A DNA stretch of 64,000 nucleotides from Spizellomyces punctatus DAOM BR117 (GCF_000182565.1 NW_015971539.1:1111219-1175218), one strand, 5' to 3'. Shown: positions 1-12,044, numbered from the stretch's first letter. Numbers and translations are program-made. The notes: a model not told the origin generated them from the sequence alone.

Positions 1-156
1 AGCATCCAAGGACGAGGTTTTAGATCATAGCCCCTTCACTGTCCGTTTAAATCCCACACAAGCAAACCGGTATGCGGCTGTGAACTAGTTCAATTTTGAA
101 GTTTTTCTGGATGTTTCTCACCGGATCTTCTATTGCAGCTATCTTATGATTTACAG

Positions 157-961
157 GTATGGCCCTGCTGCTCACCGGGCCGTGAACGGAACTCGCCCTC
201 CGTTGACCATTGATAATTGTACTGATTCATGCTCGGATGTGCCCTCTTCAATCGGGACCTCCAGCTTGAACATAGGCGGCGTGCGTCGATGGTTGAAACT
301 CACCAATCAAGAACGAGAGACGCCTACGGAAAGCGGCAGAGCAAGTGAAACACGCGACACTGATGAGCATGTGAAAGGCAAGACGGGAGCCAGCAAAGAA
401 GCTTCAGCCCCGTGGTGGACAACAAGCGCTTTAGCTTCGCGGTTGTTGGATCCACAGGTTCCAGGTAGCGAACTGAAAGAGTACAAACGGTGGGTATTCT
501 CCCAGCGATTGTCGTGGACAGTGTGGTGGCTGATATCTCACGTTCTCCAGCTACATTCACCAATTCAAACCCTCAACCACCCTTCTAACACCCACTGTCG
601 AACAGGATGTGAGAACACAATCTTCTCATCCTGATTATTCCATATTTGCGGAGTATGTTGGTCGAAGGCTTGGGGAACAATTAGATGGCACATCCCCGGC
701 GGATCATTTCGAGGTCGACTCTCGCGACGAAGCTTTGTATACTACATATGTTGAAAAGTCGGGGAAGACGAGCCACTACGTTGGTTCCGGTGTACAGAAA
801 ACGGATCTGCCCAGATACGAGGTGAGATGAACGGCCACTGTGTATATCTTGATTTGTTTGATGATGCATATTAACCAGCACTATGGCAGGCATATGCAAA
901 ATGGTTGTCTACAGGAAAGTTTGTGTCCTCGCGATCCAAACCGGTCAAAGGAATGGCGTGA
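157..961 (+). CDS. 3' part of an unrecognised protein
   Basis: This is the downstream end of a gene whose start lies in or before the first 150 bases. Three exons fit in phase: about 157-493, 606-821 and 890-961, with introns GTATTC...CAG and GTGAGA...CAG. A branch-like CTAAC lies before the first acceptor and a TGA stop is at 959-961. The upstream acceptor could be at 138 or 156. The C-terminal residues are polar and lysine-rich (ending KPVKGMA). I do not recognise the family. A further intron starting at the GTGAGC at 958 cannot be excluded, so the stop is provisional. Expression data would settle both ends. Confidence 0.45.
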
Positions 962-1278
962 GCAATACCTAGTCATTTATGTACTTTTTTTATATTTATT
1001 GAGAGCATCGTTTGCATCGTTTTGTCTCTTGGCGGACAGCAACCCAAAAGCCACGTGATATACATCCTAAAATTTATCAATGCGCAGCTTCAACATTTTT
1101 TTAATCTGCGGCACGTTTCCATGATCGAATTTACCATAAACTCTTAACTTTTGTACAGCCAATTATGTAGCAAGTTGCACAGCTGCAAGGCTGTGCTTTT
1201 TATTTTCTGTTATTGCTGGAGGTTGATTTCTCCACACACAAGGACTCTGCCTTTACCATAACACACACTCCCGCTACA

Positions 1279-1956
1279 ATGAGCGAAAAGAGTAATCCTC
1301 CTCCTCCCGTTCAGACCACAGACCCGTCTCCCCCCGCATACGATGGCCATCCCCAAATCCCTATCGCCGCGCCTTTACAACCTCTGCCACAGACCACCGG
1401 AGCCGCTGTTCCAGCCGCGCAGCCTGTTCCATTCATGCACTCTGTTCCACCTATCAACGGAGCGTCTCATGGCACTCCTCCATTGATGTATCCTCCGCAA
1501 CCACCCCAAGTCGCCGTTCCCGGTCAACAGGTACCTGTGATGCTACCAAACCAGCCTATGTACGTCGCCCAACCCCAACCCGGCGTCCAGTACGCCATGT
1601 ACCCGGCAACCGTGGCACCAAGTGTATCAATCGCTGTGCAGCAGGGCCTTCATTTTGACGAGAGCAAGCCGCAAATCATGGTTTGCACAAGATGTCAAGA
1701 AAATGTCACAACAAGGGTTGCTATGGAGGCTGGTCCTTTTACATGGTTAATGGCCGGTCTCATTTGCGTTATTTGCTGCCCTTGTGCATGGATCCCGTTT
1801 GCGTCTGATACCTTTCAGGTGAGGAAAAAAAGCATCTTTTGTTGGTTAACTACATATCGGATTCTCACGATACATTTTCTGTCGTCTATAAAACAGGACA
1901 AGCATCATTACTGCCCGAAATGCAACAGCTCCTTGGCAGTCTTCAAAAAGATGTAA
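1279..1956 (+). CDS. LITAF-domain membrane-associated protein
   Basis: Two exons, 1279-1818 and 1897-1956, encode 199 aa. The 78-base intron is a multiple of three with no stop, so an uninterrupted reading frame also runs through it. The first 120 residues are rich in Pro, Gln and Val, as in LITAF/CDIP proteins, where PPxY-like motifs (here PPAY) bind endosomal sorting factors. The C-terminal LITAF domain is clear: a CxxC knuckle (VCTRCQENV), a hydrophobic insert (TWLMAGLICVICCPCAWIPF) and a second knuckle (HYCPKCNSSL). In this family the two knuckles bind one zinc and the hydrophobic part embeds in the cytosolic face of late-endosomal membranes. Splicing is needed to join the insert to the second CxxC. 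I chose the ATG at 1279 over upstream non-ATG starts. Family assignment is firm; the exact role is inferred. Confidence 0.85.
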   Translation: MSEKSNPPPPVQTTDPSPPAYDGHPQIPIAAPLQPLPQTTGAAVPAAQPVPFMHSVPPINGASHGTPPLMYPPQPPQVAVPGQQVPVMLPNQPMYVAQPQPGVQYAMYPATVAPSVSIAVQQGLHFDESKPQIMVCTRCQENVTTRVAMEAGPFTWLMAGLICVICCPCAWIPFASDTFQVRKKSIFCWLTTYRILTIHFLSSIKQDKHHYCPKCNSSLAVFKKM

Positions 1957-2214
1957 ATTACGTTTGGTTGAAGGACTTTTGACAAGTCAACGTGGATAGA
2001 TATACTTTTATTAATCATGTATTGCATACATAATAGCCTCATGGATCAGGCCTCTATGATCTGGACTATTTTGTCTTTCTTCATTCTTTCCTTATTCGCT
2101 CTTCAGCTGTGAAAGCAATCTTCTCCACTCTACAGCGAGTATCTATTCTAACTGTACCTGTACGTAGTAATTCACACACGATTGCGCTGTCCATCCTTGT
2201 CATCCACATAAGAT

Positions 2215-3516
2215 CTATAGTACATTTCTTATCCACTGGGCGACCTTTCGCCCCATTATATCCGAATATCCGAGAACAAACGCATGGGGGAGATCGTCTC
2301 GACATAGATAAATTTCAGCTGACGTACGAACAATTAGCCAAAGTAGCACATCTGCCATCCAATCTACTTTCTCACTCACCCTTTGGAAACTTGGCAGACA
2401 TTTGTTCCCAATGCCAGACCGGGCACCACTCGTCCCTCGTTCCATAATAAAACACAAACTTTTCGATATATTTCTCTACCGTCTCCTCATCGAGGTCCTT
2501 AATCTCTCTCATCTCATGTGATGCCAGATATAGCGTGTTGAGAACAGTGCGATAATGCAAGAGTTTGCCACACGTTATTGAGAGATCAGTTCCAGTTTGT
2601 CCCGAAAATGTCGAGATGAGACGTGGGAACAGTTTTGGAGTAAAGTACGTCAGAGTTCGGAGGAAGGAGACGAACAGAGGAGGGATGGAGCGGACGACGG
2701 GGAGAGTAAGGTACTGAATCATGGTCAGATCGGTAGTCGTTTTTGGGTATTCCCTAAACACCATAAACTTACTGATATGCGCCGCCCCTTCGGAGTGGCA
2801 GCGATGGAATGTAAAGTTGGAAACAGGGCAAAGATTTTGACAATATTCGCATAGGGCCGCGCCTTGAGCATCTACTTTGATACAAACCGTCCATCAGCAA
2901 AAAACCTTGAAATCCTATGGAAGGCTATCACATCTACCGCACCTGAACAGACACCCACGCCCCAAAACTGTGACCCATGAGCACAATCTTCATGTCTTTT
3001 CCATATTTTTTCGTGATAAGATCCAACAAGGCAATCTTGTGATTCACTTGATCTTTGACTGAAAAGTTTCGGTCGTGATCTACTGCTGAAGAATGACCTA
3101 GGTGTTGAACTGCCCGCAGGGTTTATTAGTCCATTCACTTCTTATCAAAGTCTAGCTGCAGAATCCCACTCACCTCCGATAATGTCAACCATCTCATTGC
3201 AGCATTCATACACCACTTGCAGGAAGGTCTCGTAGTAGTCAATCACACCTGGGTTTCCTGTATATTGCAAACGTTATAAAGTTTGAAATACAAAAGGCCG
3301 ACACCTTTTTTACTCACCAGGTACCATGACCAATACAAGCCGTGGGATCTTAATCCCTTGTGCGCGAAACAGCAGTACTTCAGTCTCTTCTTCCCCCACA
3401 TTCCAAAACTCGTATTCACCCGCCGTGCGAGCTCGGGATAACGAGGACAATGAGGTAGTGGTTTTGGTCGTGGGAAACACAGCTGACGCGGCTGAATGTT
3501 CGCGTATGTCTGTCAT
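2215..3516 (-). CDS. Lipid droplet-associated serine hydrolase (LDAH family)
   Basis: Six exons (3318-3516, 3174-3257, 2943-3109, 2773-2871, 2380-2713, 2215-2318) join in phase to 328 aa. The protein has the LDAH layout: an N-terminal strand followed by VPGNPGVIDYYETFL, the nucleophile elbow VLMGHSFGAW (GHSFG), an acid-bearing segment FYYGTRDEWCPVWHW, and the late histidine in DDLPHAFVLGYS. LDAH proteins are alpha/beta hydrolases on lipid droplets linked to sterol ester and triglyceride turnover; the exact substrate is debated. Donors are GTGAGT or GTAAGT except one GTGCGG after the elbow exon. The start at 3516 follows the usual short N-terminus; an in-frame non-ATG extension to 3588 is unlikely. 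A tRNA gene begins about 110 bases upstream. Confidence 0.85.
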
Positions 3517-3625
3517 TTGATTTCGACGACCACAATGAGTTCGAGGAACAAAGAGGTTCGTGTGCCACAGCGCACGGATGACGTCCAAAAACTCTCTCCA
3601 AAAAACGTACAGTCACCTCGGGGAG

Positions 3626-3699
3626 TGCTCCCTATAGGGGTCGAACCTATGACCTTGGCGTTATTAGCACCACGCTCTAACCAACTGAGCTAAGAGAGC
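3626..3699 (-). tRNA. tRNA-Ile (anticodon AAT)
   Basis: The 74-base minus-strand sequence folds as a cloverleaf. The acceptor arms GCTCTCT and AGGGAGC pair over seven positions. The D arm contains GCTCAGTTGGTTAGAGC. The anticodon stem TGGTG/CGCCA holds the loop CTAATAA, giving anticodon AAT. The T arm contains GGTTCGACCCC with a discriminator A. There is no intron and CCA is not encoded. Confidence 0.95.
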
Positions 3700-4307
3700 T
3701 TTGATTTTCATCTCGTAGGCATTAAGATGCATCTATCAGAATATTACGATGGTCGGCTAGGGTTAATGTAGGCCATATTTTAACGCAAAAAACAACAGCG
3801 AGCCATCACATTGACACCGTCTCTGGCCAAGGATGAACTCGGTGCACGAGCATGCGCCCGAATGGCTACAAATTACCGCTTTCCGTATTCAAATCCAACT
3901 GGGGATAACATGAAATCTTTTGTAACCGAGGGACAATGAATACAGATGAGCAATTACCTGGCTTATTGTGGTTGACGGATAGTAGAAAATCATCTGGGTC
4001 AATCAGGTAATATGAAAGCTCGAAGTACCTTTTTTGCATGTCATTTCACCCTGTTCTCGTAGTTATCAAAAAGCTCACAAATGAACTGTCCAAGGAGCAA
4101 TTAGCAGCGGTAACTCCTTGTCCAGAACAATTTTAGGGATCAACGGCCATGCATACTGATGCCCAATCTTGGGTGACGCGAAACGTTGAAGTTCTCTCAT
4201 CAACCAGTCAGGGTTATCTTCACGCCACATTTGTATTAAACCCATCGCATACCAGCTACATATTTACAACCCTCGTGCCCATCACAAACAACCGCAGTTT
4301 CAAATCT
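3700..4307. other. Intergenic region
   Basis: About 600 AT-rich bases between the tRNA-Ile gene and the stop of isopropylmalate synthase. I see no supported gene. It should hold the 3' untranslated region of the synthase and the upstream flank of the tRNA. Confidence 0.5.
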
Positions 4308-6416
4308 TCAAACGCCCACCTTTCTTGACCGAGGAACAGCCTCTACACTACCACCAACCACCGGAACTTTATCTGTCTGCACAGGTACTTTGCGCTGAAC
4401 AGACCTGCGCTTGGACTCCACCATCCGATTTACCGCGTTGATATATGCCTTTGCAGATGCTACCAAAATATCTTCGTCCGTTCCTTGTCCCTGGAACGTC
4501 TCGCGATCTTGAAAGGACGCTGAGGACTCGTCCTCCAGACGTGGCGCTTTTGAAGGACGAACTGCATCCTCGTCCTCATCACTTGCCTCGTGAATTCGAA
4601 CTACCACTCTTCCCAGCGAGTCTGATCCTTCAGTTACGGCTTTGACTTCATAAGATGCCAGCATGTTTGTGCAACCGATCAGACGGTTGATGGCTGAGAA
4701 AATCGCATGTACTGGCCCATGCCCAATGGCCGCATCACAACGTTCCACGCCTTCAGGTGCGTCAGGTGTAGATGCCGCTACCGGGGAAGTTTCGCCATTC
4801 TCACCAATTGACCCATTTGAGTTCGTTTTTGTCATGGTTGTGTCAATAATTGTAACGGTTGCGGTGGACAAGACGCCAGATCCGGAGACTACTTGAATTG
4901 ACTTGAAATGGTAAGTTTCCCTTCCAGAGTCGTGCATGTTAAGCTGATCATCTAGGAGAGCCAACAAATCCTGGTCTGTTACGCCGCGCTTTTTCGTATC
5001 CGCCAATTTCTTGAACGCGACGAAAAGCTTCTCAAAGACGGCAGGCTCACTCTTCAAGACATCCTCATACATGGAATTCTGAATCAGCTGTTCCAACCTG
5101 GTGCGGAATGCATTTCGTCCAGAGTGCTTGCCCAGCACCAGGGAATTGGAAGGAATGCCGACGACTCCGGGTTCAATAATCTCGTAAGTCGATTTGTTTT
5201 TCAGGACACCATCCTGGTGAATGCCAGATTCGTGCGCAAAAGCGTTGGCACCCACAATCGCTTTGTTACCCTGAATTACCATGCCCGTTTTCTTTGTGAC
5301 TAGCTGGGAAGTATTGTAAATTTGGTATGTATCGATGGTATGGAACACAGGATATGCGGTTGGATGGGTATAGATTGCCATAACGAGTTCTTCCAAGGAA
5401 GTGTTGCCTGGTATGATGAATATGGTAAATAAAAAATATTACAGGAGATATTTGCTGAATCCCAATTACATACCAGCACGCTCCCCAATACCATTGATAG
5501 TCACTTCCACTTGCCGTGCGCCGTTTGCCACGCCCGCCAACGTGTTGGCAGTCGCAAGACCAAGATCATTGTGGCAATGAGTAGACCATGTGACATTTTT
5601 TGCGCCTTCAACATTCTCCACTAGAAACTTTATCATTGCCCCATACTCCTCAGGTGTGTTGTATCCGACTGTGTCCGGAATATTGAGAGTGGTCGCGCCA
5701 GCTTTAATCACCTCGCCCAGGACTTGACACAAGAATTCACGATCCGAGCGACCAGCGTCTTCTGGAGAAAACTCTACATCCTTGCATCCCAAAGATTTGG
5801 CGTATTTTACTGCAGCGACGGCACGCGCAACGCACTCCTCGCGATTGATTTTAAGCTTGTATTGAAGGTGGATGTCGGAAGTGGCGAGGAAGGTATGAAT
5901 TCGGTGGGCAGGTGCGTGTTTGACAGCATCGTAAGCACGTTGGATATCAGCTGGAACCGCACGTGCAAGGCCACAGATAACCTTGATATTAGGATTAGCG
6001 TACAGTTTGCCATCCAGCCGGTAAGCCATTAACACAACCTACCATTGGCTTGTTACTATGTCTCCCCGCCGTCAAAGGCCCAACCTCTTTTGCTATACGC
6101 TCTACAGCCTCAAAATCACCCTGTGAGGCAATTGGAAATCCGGCTTCGCAGACATCGACTCCCAAGCGTGACAGTTGTCTAGCAATCTCGACCTTTTCAT
6201 GTGCTGTCAAGGTCACACCGGGTGACTGGATAAGTGCGATCAGTACAAGGAAGAAGATGGAGTTGGCCAAAGTTGCAAAAGGTATAGAGCGACTGCGGCG
6301 TTATCTCCTACCAGATAAGACTGGAGGGGTCTGCAGGCGTTGCATAAACGTACCTGCTCACCGTCTCGCAGAGTAGTGTCAAAGATGATCAACTTTTCCT
6401 TTCCAGAGTTTGTCAT
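4308..6416 (-). CDS. 2-isopropylmalate synthase (bacterial/plant LeuA type)
   Basis: Four exons (6354-6416, 6043-6225, 5474-5981, 4308-5407) close in phase to 617 aa. The enzyme condenses acetyl-CoA with 2-oxoisovalerate, the first step of leucine synthesis. The N-terminal TIM barrel opens with [16 protein letters not shown] (the exon 1/2 junction falls after GEQ) and contains [11 protein letters not shown], the metal-site motif [17 protein letters not shown] and [22 protein letters not shown]-terminal regulatory (LeuA allosteric) region follows, with low-complexity acidic inserts around residues 430 and 510. This is the LeuA type 1 pattern of bacteria and plants rather than the yeast Leu4 type. 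The first exon is only 21 codons; the ATG at 6416 is fixed by the conserved [10 protein letters not shown] block. It lies head to head with the Atp19-like gene. Confidence 0.92.
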
Positions 6417-6906
6417 TTTGAATGTGAATATATATTTAGAGTGTGGAAAACGACAGAGTCTATGCAGGGAGACGATCGGGAGGGATGCCGTTTGTAAATG
6501 CTGTGCGTTGGGAGGGATGAGTGTGTGGAGTTTTTATAGTCCCCGCAAAGGCGGAAAAGCAAATTGCTCGTCGCCAACGGTCCGTGGGTGCCACATCAGC
6601 GCTCTGATTGGCGGAAAGAATCTCAATGAAAAAGATCTGATAAGGGAAATGACACATTTATGACTCACACGAATTTGTCACGGCCTTTTGTTTATAATCA
6701 GTTTTAGCACACTTGCTTAAAGTATTTGCAAGGCTTTTCTAATTTTACTTACGGATTGTACAGGCAAGTTGATGGGTTAGAGTTCATCAGTACATGTGTA
6801 TGCAATGAGCAAGGGAAGGGACGGGCTTTGGTTTCTATCGCGTAAGAGTAATGTTATACAGTAACCACGCTCTTGCCAACAATTGTACGTTGGCAAAAAT
6901 TACAAA
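6417..6906. promoter_or_regulatory. Shared upstream region of LeuA-type gene and Atp19-like gene
   Basis: About 490 bases separate the starts of two divergent genes. I see no ORF with support and no motif that I would name with confidence. Confidence 0.4.
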
Positions 6907-7305
6907 ATGCATGGAAATCCGTACGATACATACAATGTTTTTGGATTCAAAATTCCCCGTTACAAGGTGCGCAGTTGATGGAATGTGTGTGCTGCCGTCG
7001 TTTTCATTTTAGATACCCTCACACGAGCTGACACATCAAATGAAATTCTTCCTATCTCCTTATCTGATAATCATTCTGACCGTTTTTTTTGCGCTTAAAA
7101 GCTTGCCCTTTACACAGTTTTGGGCTACACAGGTATCATTGTCGGCTACCTTGAATACCGGAAGCACCGTCCCCCTCCACCGATTGAGATCCCAGACAAG
7201 GAAGAAGAGGAATTTGTGAAGCGTTATGTCGCGTGGCGTTTGGAAGAATTGAAAAAGCCAGAATTAGTTAGGAGGCCTTTCGACCCAAAAGCGGCGGGAC
7301 TTTGA
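6907..7305 (+). CDS. ATP synthase subunit k (Atp19)-like protein
   Basis: Two exons, 6907-6966 and 7102-7305, give 87 aa. The joined N-terminus reads YNVFGFKIPRYK then LALYTVLGYTGIIVGYLEYR. This parallels the yeast Atp19 pattern: a short Tyr/Gly start, a basic-proline turn, and one membrane helix beginning at a Leu-Ala pair. After the helix comes KEEEEFVKRYV, like the DEEKFI motif that follows the helix in fungal Atp19. Subunit k belongs to the membrane part of mitochondrial F1Fo ATP synthase and helps dimer formation. Exon 1 has no long ORF of its own; I chose it because donor GTGCGC and acceptor AAAAG keep phase and alignment. The family call rests on short similarity. Confidence 0.6.
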
Positions 7306-7423
7306 TGGATGGCTGAATTGACACTCAGGCCATTGATTTCGACATTGTCACTGGATTTCACGCCAATATATATTACAGATCCGGCGAAAGAAAACAACCC
7401 CGAATGCCTAACGGTAGTCCGAT

Positions 7424-8633
7424 CTACACTTCATACTTTTTTGCTATCATGCCTTCAGGAGGCGTAGTTTCCACCGTCTTCTTTCCAACTTCTTCCCAGT
7501 TTGTGCTCAAGCATGTACCATTACTTTCAATGTAGCTCTTCATCATTGCACGCCGCACTTCCTCGCTCGAATCCCGGTAGATTTGCTGGAATAGCGCATT
7601 CAAAGCTTGTTCCCCTTCAGGCTTTTCTTGTTCAAGAGATTTGGCTACCGCATCCCAGTCGTGTTTCTGGACAGTGATATAGACTCAGTGAAAGTGTTCC
7701 TCGGCTGCACTTGGCGGCTAAAATGAGAAAATACCTTCTTAGCGGATGATGGATACGCAGGCCTATCCTGGGCATTCGCCCCTGCAACCGTCGTTACTGG
7801 ACCAATTTCCTCTCCTTCCAATGTGCCCCATCTCACACCCAGATCTTTCTTTTTGAGCTTGATTTCAATCTTTGTACTCAGAATGGAGTGCTTGCTTTCG
7901 CTTGGCACAATTTCATGAGCCAATGGATCCAGTTCCAACGAGTAGTCCCCACCGCTGGGAAGCTTTACGCTTAAGGAAAGTGCGCGCTCAACCAAGACAA
8001 GATTAACATCTTCTGATTTAGCATTTTTGACAAAAACTGTGAGGGTAACAAAGTTTTCGTTTTGAAACCATTCATGGCGAATTTTTGAAGGTGGTAGGAA
8101 CGAAGCAGGTTGCGGAATGCTAGCGGGAGTCGATGTAGACGCGACATTGGAGGAGGGAGCTGGAGCTGAGGTTGACACTGGCTTTGGGACTCCAAAGTAA
8201 CGGCCCTTAGCAAAAGCAAGGAAAACGAGCTACGCTGACAATAGTGCTTACCTACGGCACCCAATTTTTCACATTTCTCAATCCATCGTTTGACGCCATC
8301 TGCGTCCCCAGTCACCCTTCTCGCCTCCAGAAAAGCATCCAAAGCTTCCTGTGCATTGCCCAATTCCAATAAACCCATGCCTCTCCTTATGTGAGCTTTT
8401 CCCACAACTTTAGGATCCCCCCCGGCCAGCATGGCAGCTGCTTTTGCATCCTCCACAGCTTCACGAAATTGTTCCAGTTGATGGTAGCATGCCGCACGCT
8501 TAAGATATAGATCAGGAGTAGACGGAGAGGTTTCTATTGCGCGCGCATAGAGGGAAAGTGCTTCCTGGTAATCTTCATCGACAAATGCAGTGTTTGCGGC
8601 AGAGAGGATGGATGATGTGTCTTCAAGAGTCAT
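7424..8633 (-). CDS. SGT1: SGT1 co-chaperone (TPR-CS-SGS)
   Basis: Three exons (8252-8633, 7735-8189, 7424-7666) encode 359 aa. Residues 1-120 are TPR repeats (for example FVDEDYQEALSLYARAIE and LYLKRAACYHQLEQFREAVE). The CS domain starts at RHEWFQNENFVTLTVFVKN and includes SLELDPLAHEI and KKKDLGVRWGTLEG. The C-terminal SGS domain contains NALFQQIYRDSSEEVRRAMM and ends with NWEEVGKKTVETTPPEGM. SGT1 links Hsp90 to SCF ubiquitin ligases and kinetochore assembly. Domain order and length are those of the full-length family. Its start faces the APSES factor across about 650 bases. Confidence 0.93.
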
Positions 8634-9290
8634 TCTTGCTCAATATAAACTATATCCTCTTCGGAATAAGGAAATCAGGCGGCTCTCTGTTTTGTGTGTG
8701 CTAAAGTATTTTCAATAAATGTTTTAACAAAGGATCGTAATGAGTGCAATGGAAGAAGATGGAAAATCCTGCTGCATGCGAAAGGAGAGTCTGTCTGCTG
8801 GGAGCTTCGGTGACCGCGCCACGCACGTGTCTCTTCAAAACTTCGCGCGTCCGGGACGCGTAGGGAGCGCAGCAGTCGACGACCGGCCCCCTTGCTCCCT
8901 TTCCAACGTCTCCAGGCTACTCTGTATTGAAACTGTTATTCGACGGTCGCCAACGCCAGAGGAATTCACTCGTAAGACCTTTTCCGGATTGCCCAACGTC
9001 TTGTGTTGCACCTTGGTCTCTCGAAGCCTGCGGACGACTGTGAACAACTACCTGGCCCGTCCCGTGGAACAAGCGAAGACAGATCCGAGTTCAGAGTGCC
9101 GTACGAGTAAGCAAGCGTCCACTTTCTCTTAGCTGTGAGCTTGTTTTCTCGGGATAGACAATTAAGTCTTCGGTAGGTACTGCTGGTTTGTTCTGAATAT
9201 ACTTGCAAATTGTTCCATACGTGGTGTTTTAACGCTTTGAACGTGTAGCTCTTATAGGCAATTGCTAGCAACTGTCGAGACCAAGCTAGC
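8634..9290. promoter_or_regulatory. Divergent promoter region of SGT1 and the APSES factor
   Basis: About 650 bases between two divergent starts. The centre is GC-rich and contains one ACGCGT. A 130-codon ORF at 8740-9132 has no recognisable features and probably is leader sequence. Confidence 0.5.
8856..8861. promoter_or_regulatory. MCB-like element (ACGCGT)
   Basis: A single palindromic ACGCGT lies 430 bases before the APSES-factor start. In yeasts, MBF (an APSES protein plus Swi6/Cdc10-type partner) binds ACGCGT and drives G1/S genes, so feedback on its own gene is possible. One hexamer can occur by chance. Confidence 0.35.
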
Positions 9291-11890
9291 ATGATTCGTG
9301 CGCACGACATGGCCTTCGAAGGTGGCGCTCAGTATCCTTCACTTTCGCACACTACGGTCGGGAGTTCTGGCGCAGGCGCAATCGCTACACCTGCTAATGG
9401 CTCTCTCTCGGATACACTTGCCGGAGGGCTTTCAACTCCTTTACCACCACTGTCAAGCTCACATGACTTTCTCCAGTCGTACTTTGGGAATAGCTCTTTG
9501 AATCAAATGAGTGGCAGTTCAGGTCCCCCACCGTTCTTACCGTTACAAATTCCTGCGTTATCCCGATTGACTGAAGGCAACTCGATTCTTGGCGTTTCAC
9601 CCCGTAACATATATAATCAACCCCCTTCACCAAAGAGATTACCAGAAGAAGAATCGGAAGAGGACGAGGGTCATGCAGATGGAGGGTCATCGACTACATC
9701 TACCCCGGCACCCGCTCTAAACGGCGAAGGGGAAATATACGCTGCCGTTTATTCCGGAATTCCAGTGTACGAGATGATGTGTAATTCTGTGGCCGTAATG
9801 AGGAGAAAGAGTGACGGGTTTCTGAACGCAACGCAGATCTTGAAAGTCGCGGGTGTGGATAAAGGGAAGCGGACTAAGATCTTGGATAAGGAAGTTATGA
9901 TTGGAGAGCACGAAAAGGTGCAAGGAGGATATGGAAAGTATCAGGGTACATGGTAAGTCGTGATCCTGTCGAGACATAAGGATGAGTGTTACGCGAGACT
10001 GTACATAACGCTTTCTGCCATTTCTCTAGGATTCCATTCGAACGAGGCGTGCAACTGGCTGCAATGTACGGAGTGGATGGATTTCTTCGGCCACTCCTGG
10101 AATTTGAGCTTCCGGCACCTGGCCGGGCAGATCAGACTCCTACCAAGGAGCAAGTAATGGCTGCTAACCGAGACCTGCTGAAGCGATCCAACTCTTCCAG
10201 CTTCAACAAAAGCAAAAGTCGTTCCCACGGAGATGATGGTACTGATACTGCTCAACGCAGGCGAAGAGCGGGGGCTCCAAGCACGAGGGCAAGCAAACGG
10301 TTGATGGAGATTGAAAGTTCGGATATCCATGATGACGAGTCTTCAGACAATCCTTTGGCCTCACCAGGTCCCCTTGGCAACTACGCTAAGAAGAGACCAA
10401 GAACTGACGCCTATGCCGAGAGTGTTATCGAAACTAATGCGGAAAAGTACCGTGCCATGTTAATGGCAATGTTCGTCCACGAAGATCCACTGTATATACC
10501 CGATATGTTGTCGGGCCCTACGCTACCGAATGACCTGGACCTGGATATTGTGATCGATGAGCAGTCCCACACATCATTACATTGGGCCGCCGCACTAGCG
10601 CGGATTAATGTTGTACGAGTACTCTTGCAAAAGGGTGCCGACATACGGAGTGTTAACAATGACGGGGAAACGGCGCTGATTAGAGCCGTTCGTGTGACAA
10701 ATAACTATGACAATCAGACATTTCCTGAGCTTCTCGACCTTTTGCATTCGACTCTCTCGCTAGTGGACGCTAAGAACCGCACCGTCCTGCATCACATCGC
10801 CGCCACCGCGGGTCTGGAGGGCCGTGTAGCGGCCAGCCGCTACTACTTGGAGTGTTTGTTGGAATGGGTTGCTCGCCACGGTGGTAACTTCTCATCCTTA
10901 GTGGACATACAGGACAGCGCTGGGGACACAGCGCTGAATGTTGCGGCCCGTATCGGGAACAGGAACTTGGTGGAACAATTAATCGATGTCGGTGCTGATG
11001 GTACCATTGAGAATCGTGCGGGCCTTAGGCCATCGGATTTCGGGTTTGAGGACGTCCTCGGGTCTAGCAGGGGAGACGGAGGAGTAGAAGGCACAGGCGA
11101 TACTGGAGAGGCCGAGAAGATTGAAGGAACCAGTCGAGTGGTGTTTCCTAGTATCAGAACCGAAGAGGAGGATGCCGCTCTAGCTCTAAGTGCTGTCGCG
11201 AGTGCAACAAAAGGAAGAGAGATTGCTTCGGGTAAGTCTGCTCAGTATCTTCCGCCATTGACATGTTCTAATGTGTAACCATGCATAGCGGTTCAACAAA
11301 TGGTTGACGAGATGTCATGCACCTTCTCTGCGGAGATGAAAGTCAAAGCAGATCAACTGACGGAAGCCCGAAATCAGCTGCGGCAGGTAACCAAAGAACT
11401 CGCCGATGTCCGAAAACAGAATCATATACTGCGCAAAGAAAACCAGATGCTGCCGGAAATGGTGCAACAGATCAAAAATTTGGAGCGGTGCCTCGGAGAA
11501 GAAATGGCAAAATGTAATACTGCCACTATTCATGATCAACGGAGTACAGATTCAACGCCTGGAGGAATGGTCACAGGAGGGATAACAGAAACCAAGCAAA
11601 CCCCACAGGACCCCAACGGAGAATTGGCTGCTCTACGCCGAACCCTTCAAGAAAAGGAGGCTCTAGAACGTTCACTGCGCAGCGAGATCATCCGGTTAAA
11701 ATCGACATCTGGCAAATCAGAACTGGGCTGCAAAAAAATTATTGCAGCATGTTGCAATGTTCCTGTCGAGAGTGTGGACGAGCTACTGAATCCCCTGTTA
11801 CAAGCTGTTGAGAGTGACAAGGAAGTGGATATGAGTGCTGTTGCCGGGTTTATGATGGATGTGAAGAGACGAGAGGGAGGACGTTGTTAA
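9291..11890 (+). CDS. APSES/ankyrin transcription factor (Mbp1/Swi4/Res type)
   Basis: Three exons (9291-9952, 10030-11231, 11289-11890) encode 821 aa. The APSES (KilA-N-like) DNA-binding domain spans about residues 147-250, with [40 protein letters not shown] and, across the first intron, GKYQGTW joined to [15 protein letters not shown]. Ankyrin repeats occupy about 410-580 ([51 protein letters not shown]). The C-terminus is a coiled coil. This order matches MBF/SBF subunits, which activate G1/S transcription together with a Swi6/Cdc10 partner. The long Ser/Pro-rich N-terminus is unusual compared with Mbp1, where the DNA-binding domain is at the start. The first ATG at 9291 is taken; a later start would shorten only the disordered part. 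Confidence 0.92.
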
Positions 11891-12044
11891 TTTTGGATAG
11901 GTACTATTTATTGTGTGCGAAAAGCGGATTGTACAGTAGTATCCAGAGGTAGGATCAATTGAAACCCATTCTTGCGCTGCTAGGTTTCAGTTTAGGATAG
12001 GCGCCTTGCGTTGCACTGGCGATTCTTAATAAATGAATTGTAAT

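Noticed and set aside
8740-9132. 130-codon ORF between SGT1 and the APSES factor
   Set aside because: There is no recognisable motif, it lies in the promoter/leader region, and its GC-rich sequence keeps frames open by chance.
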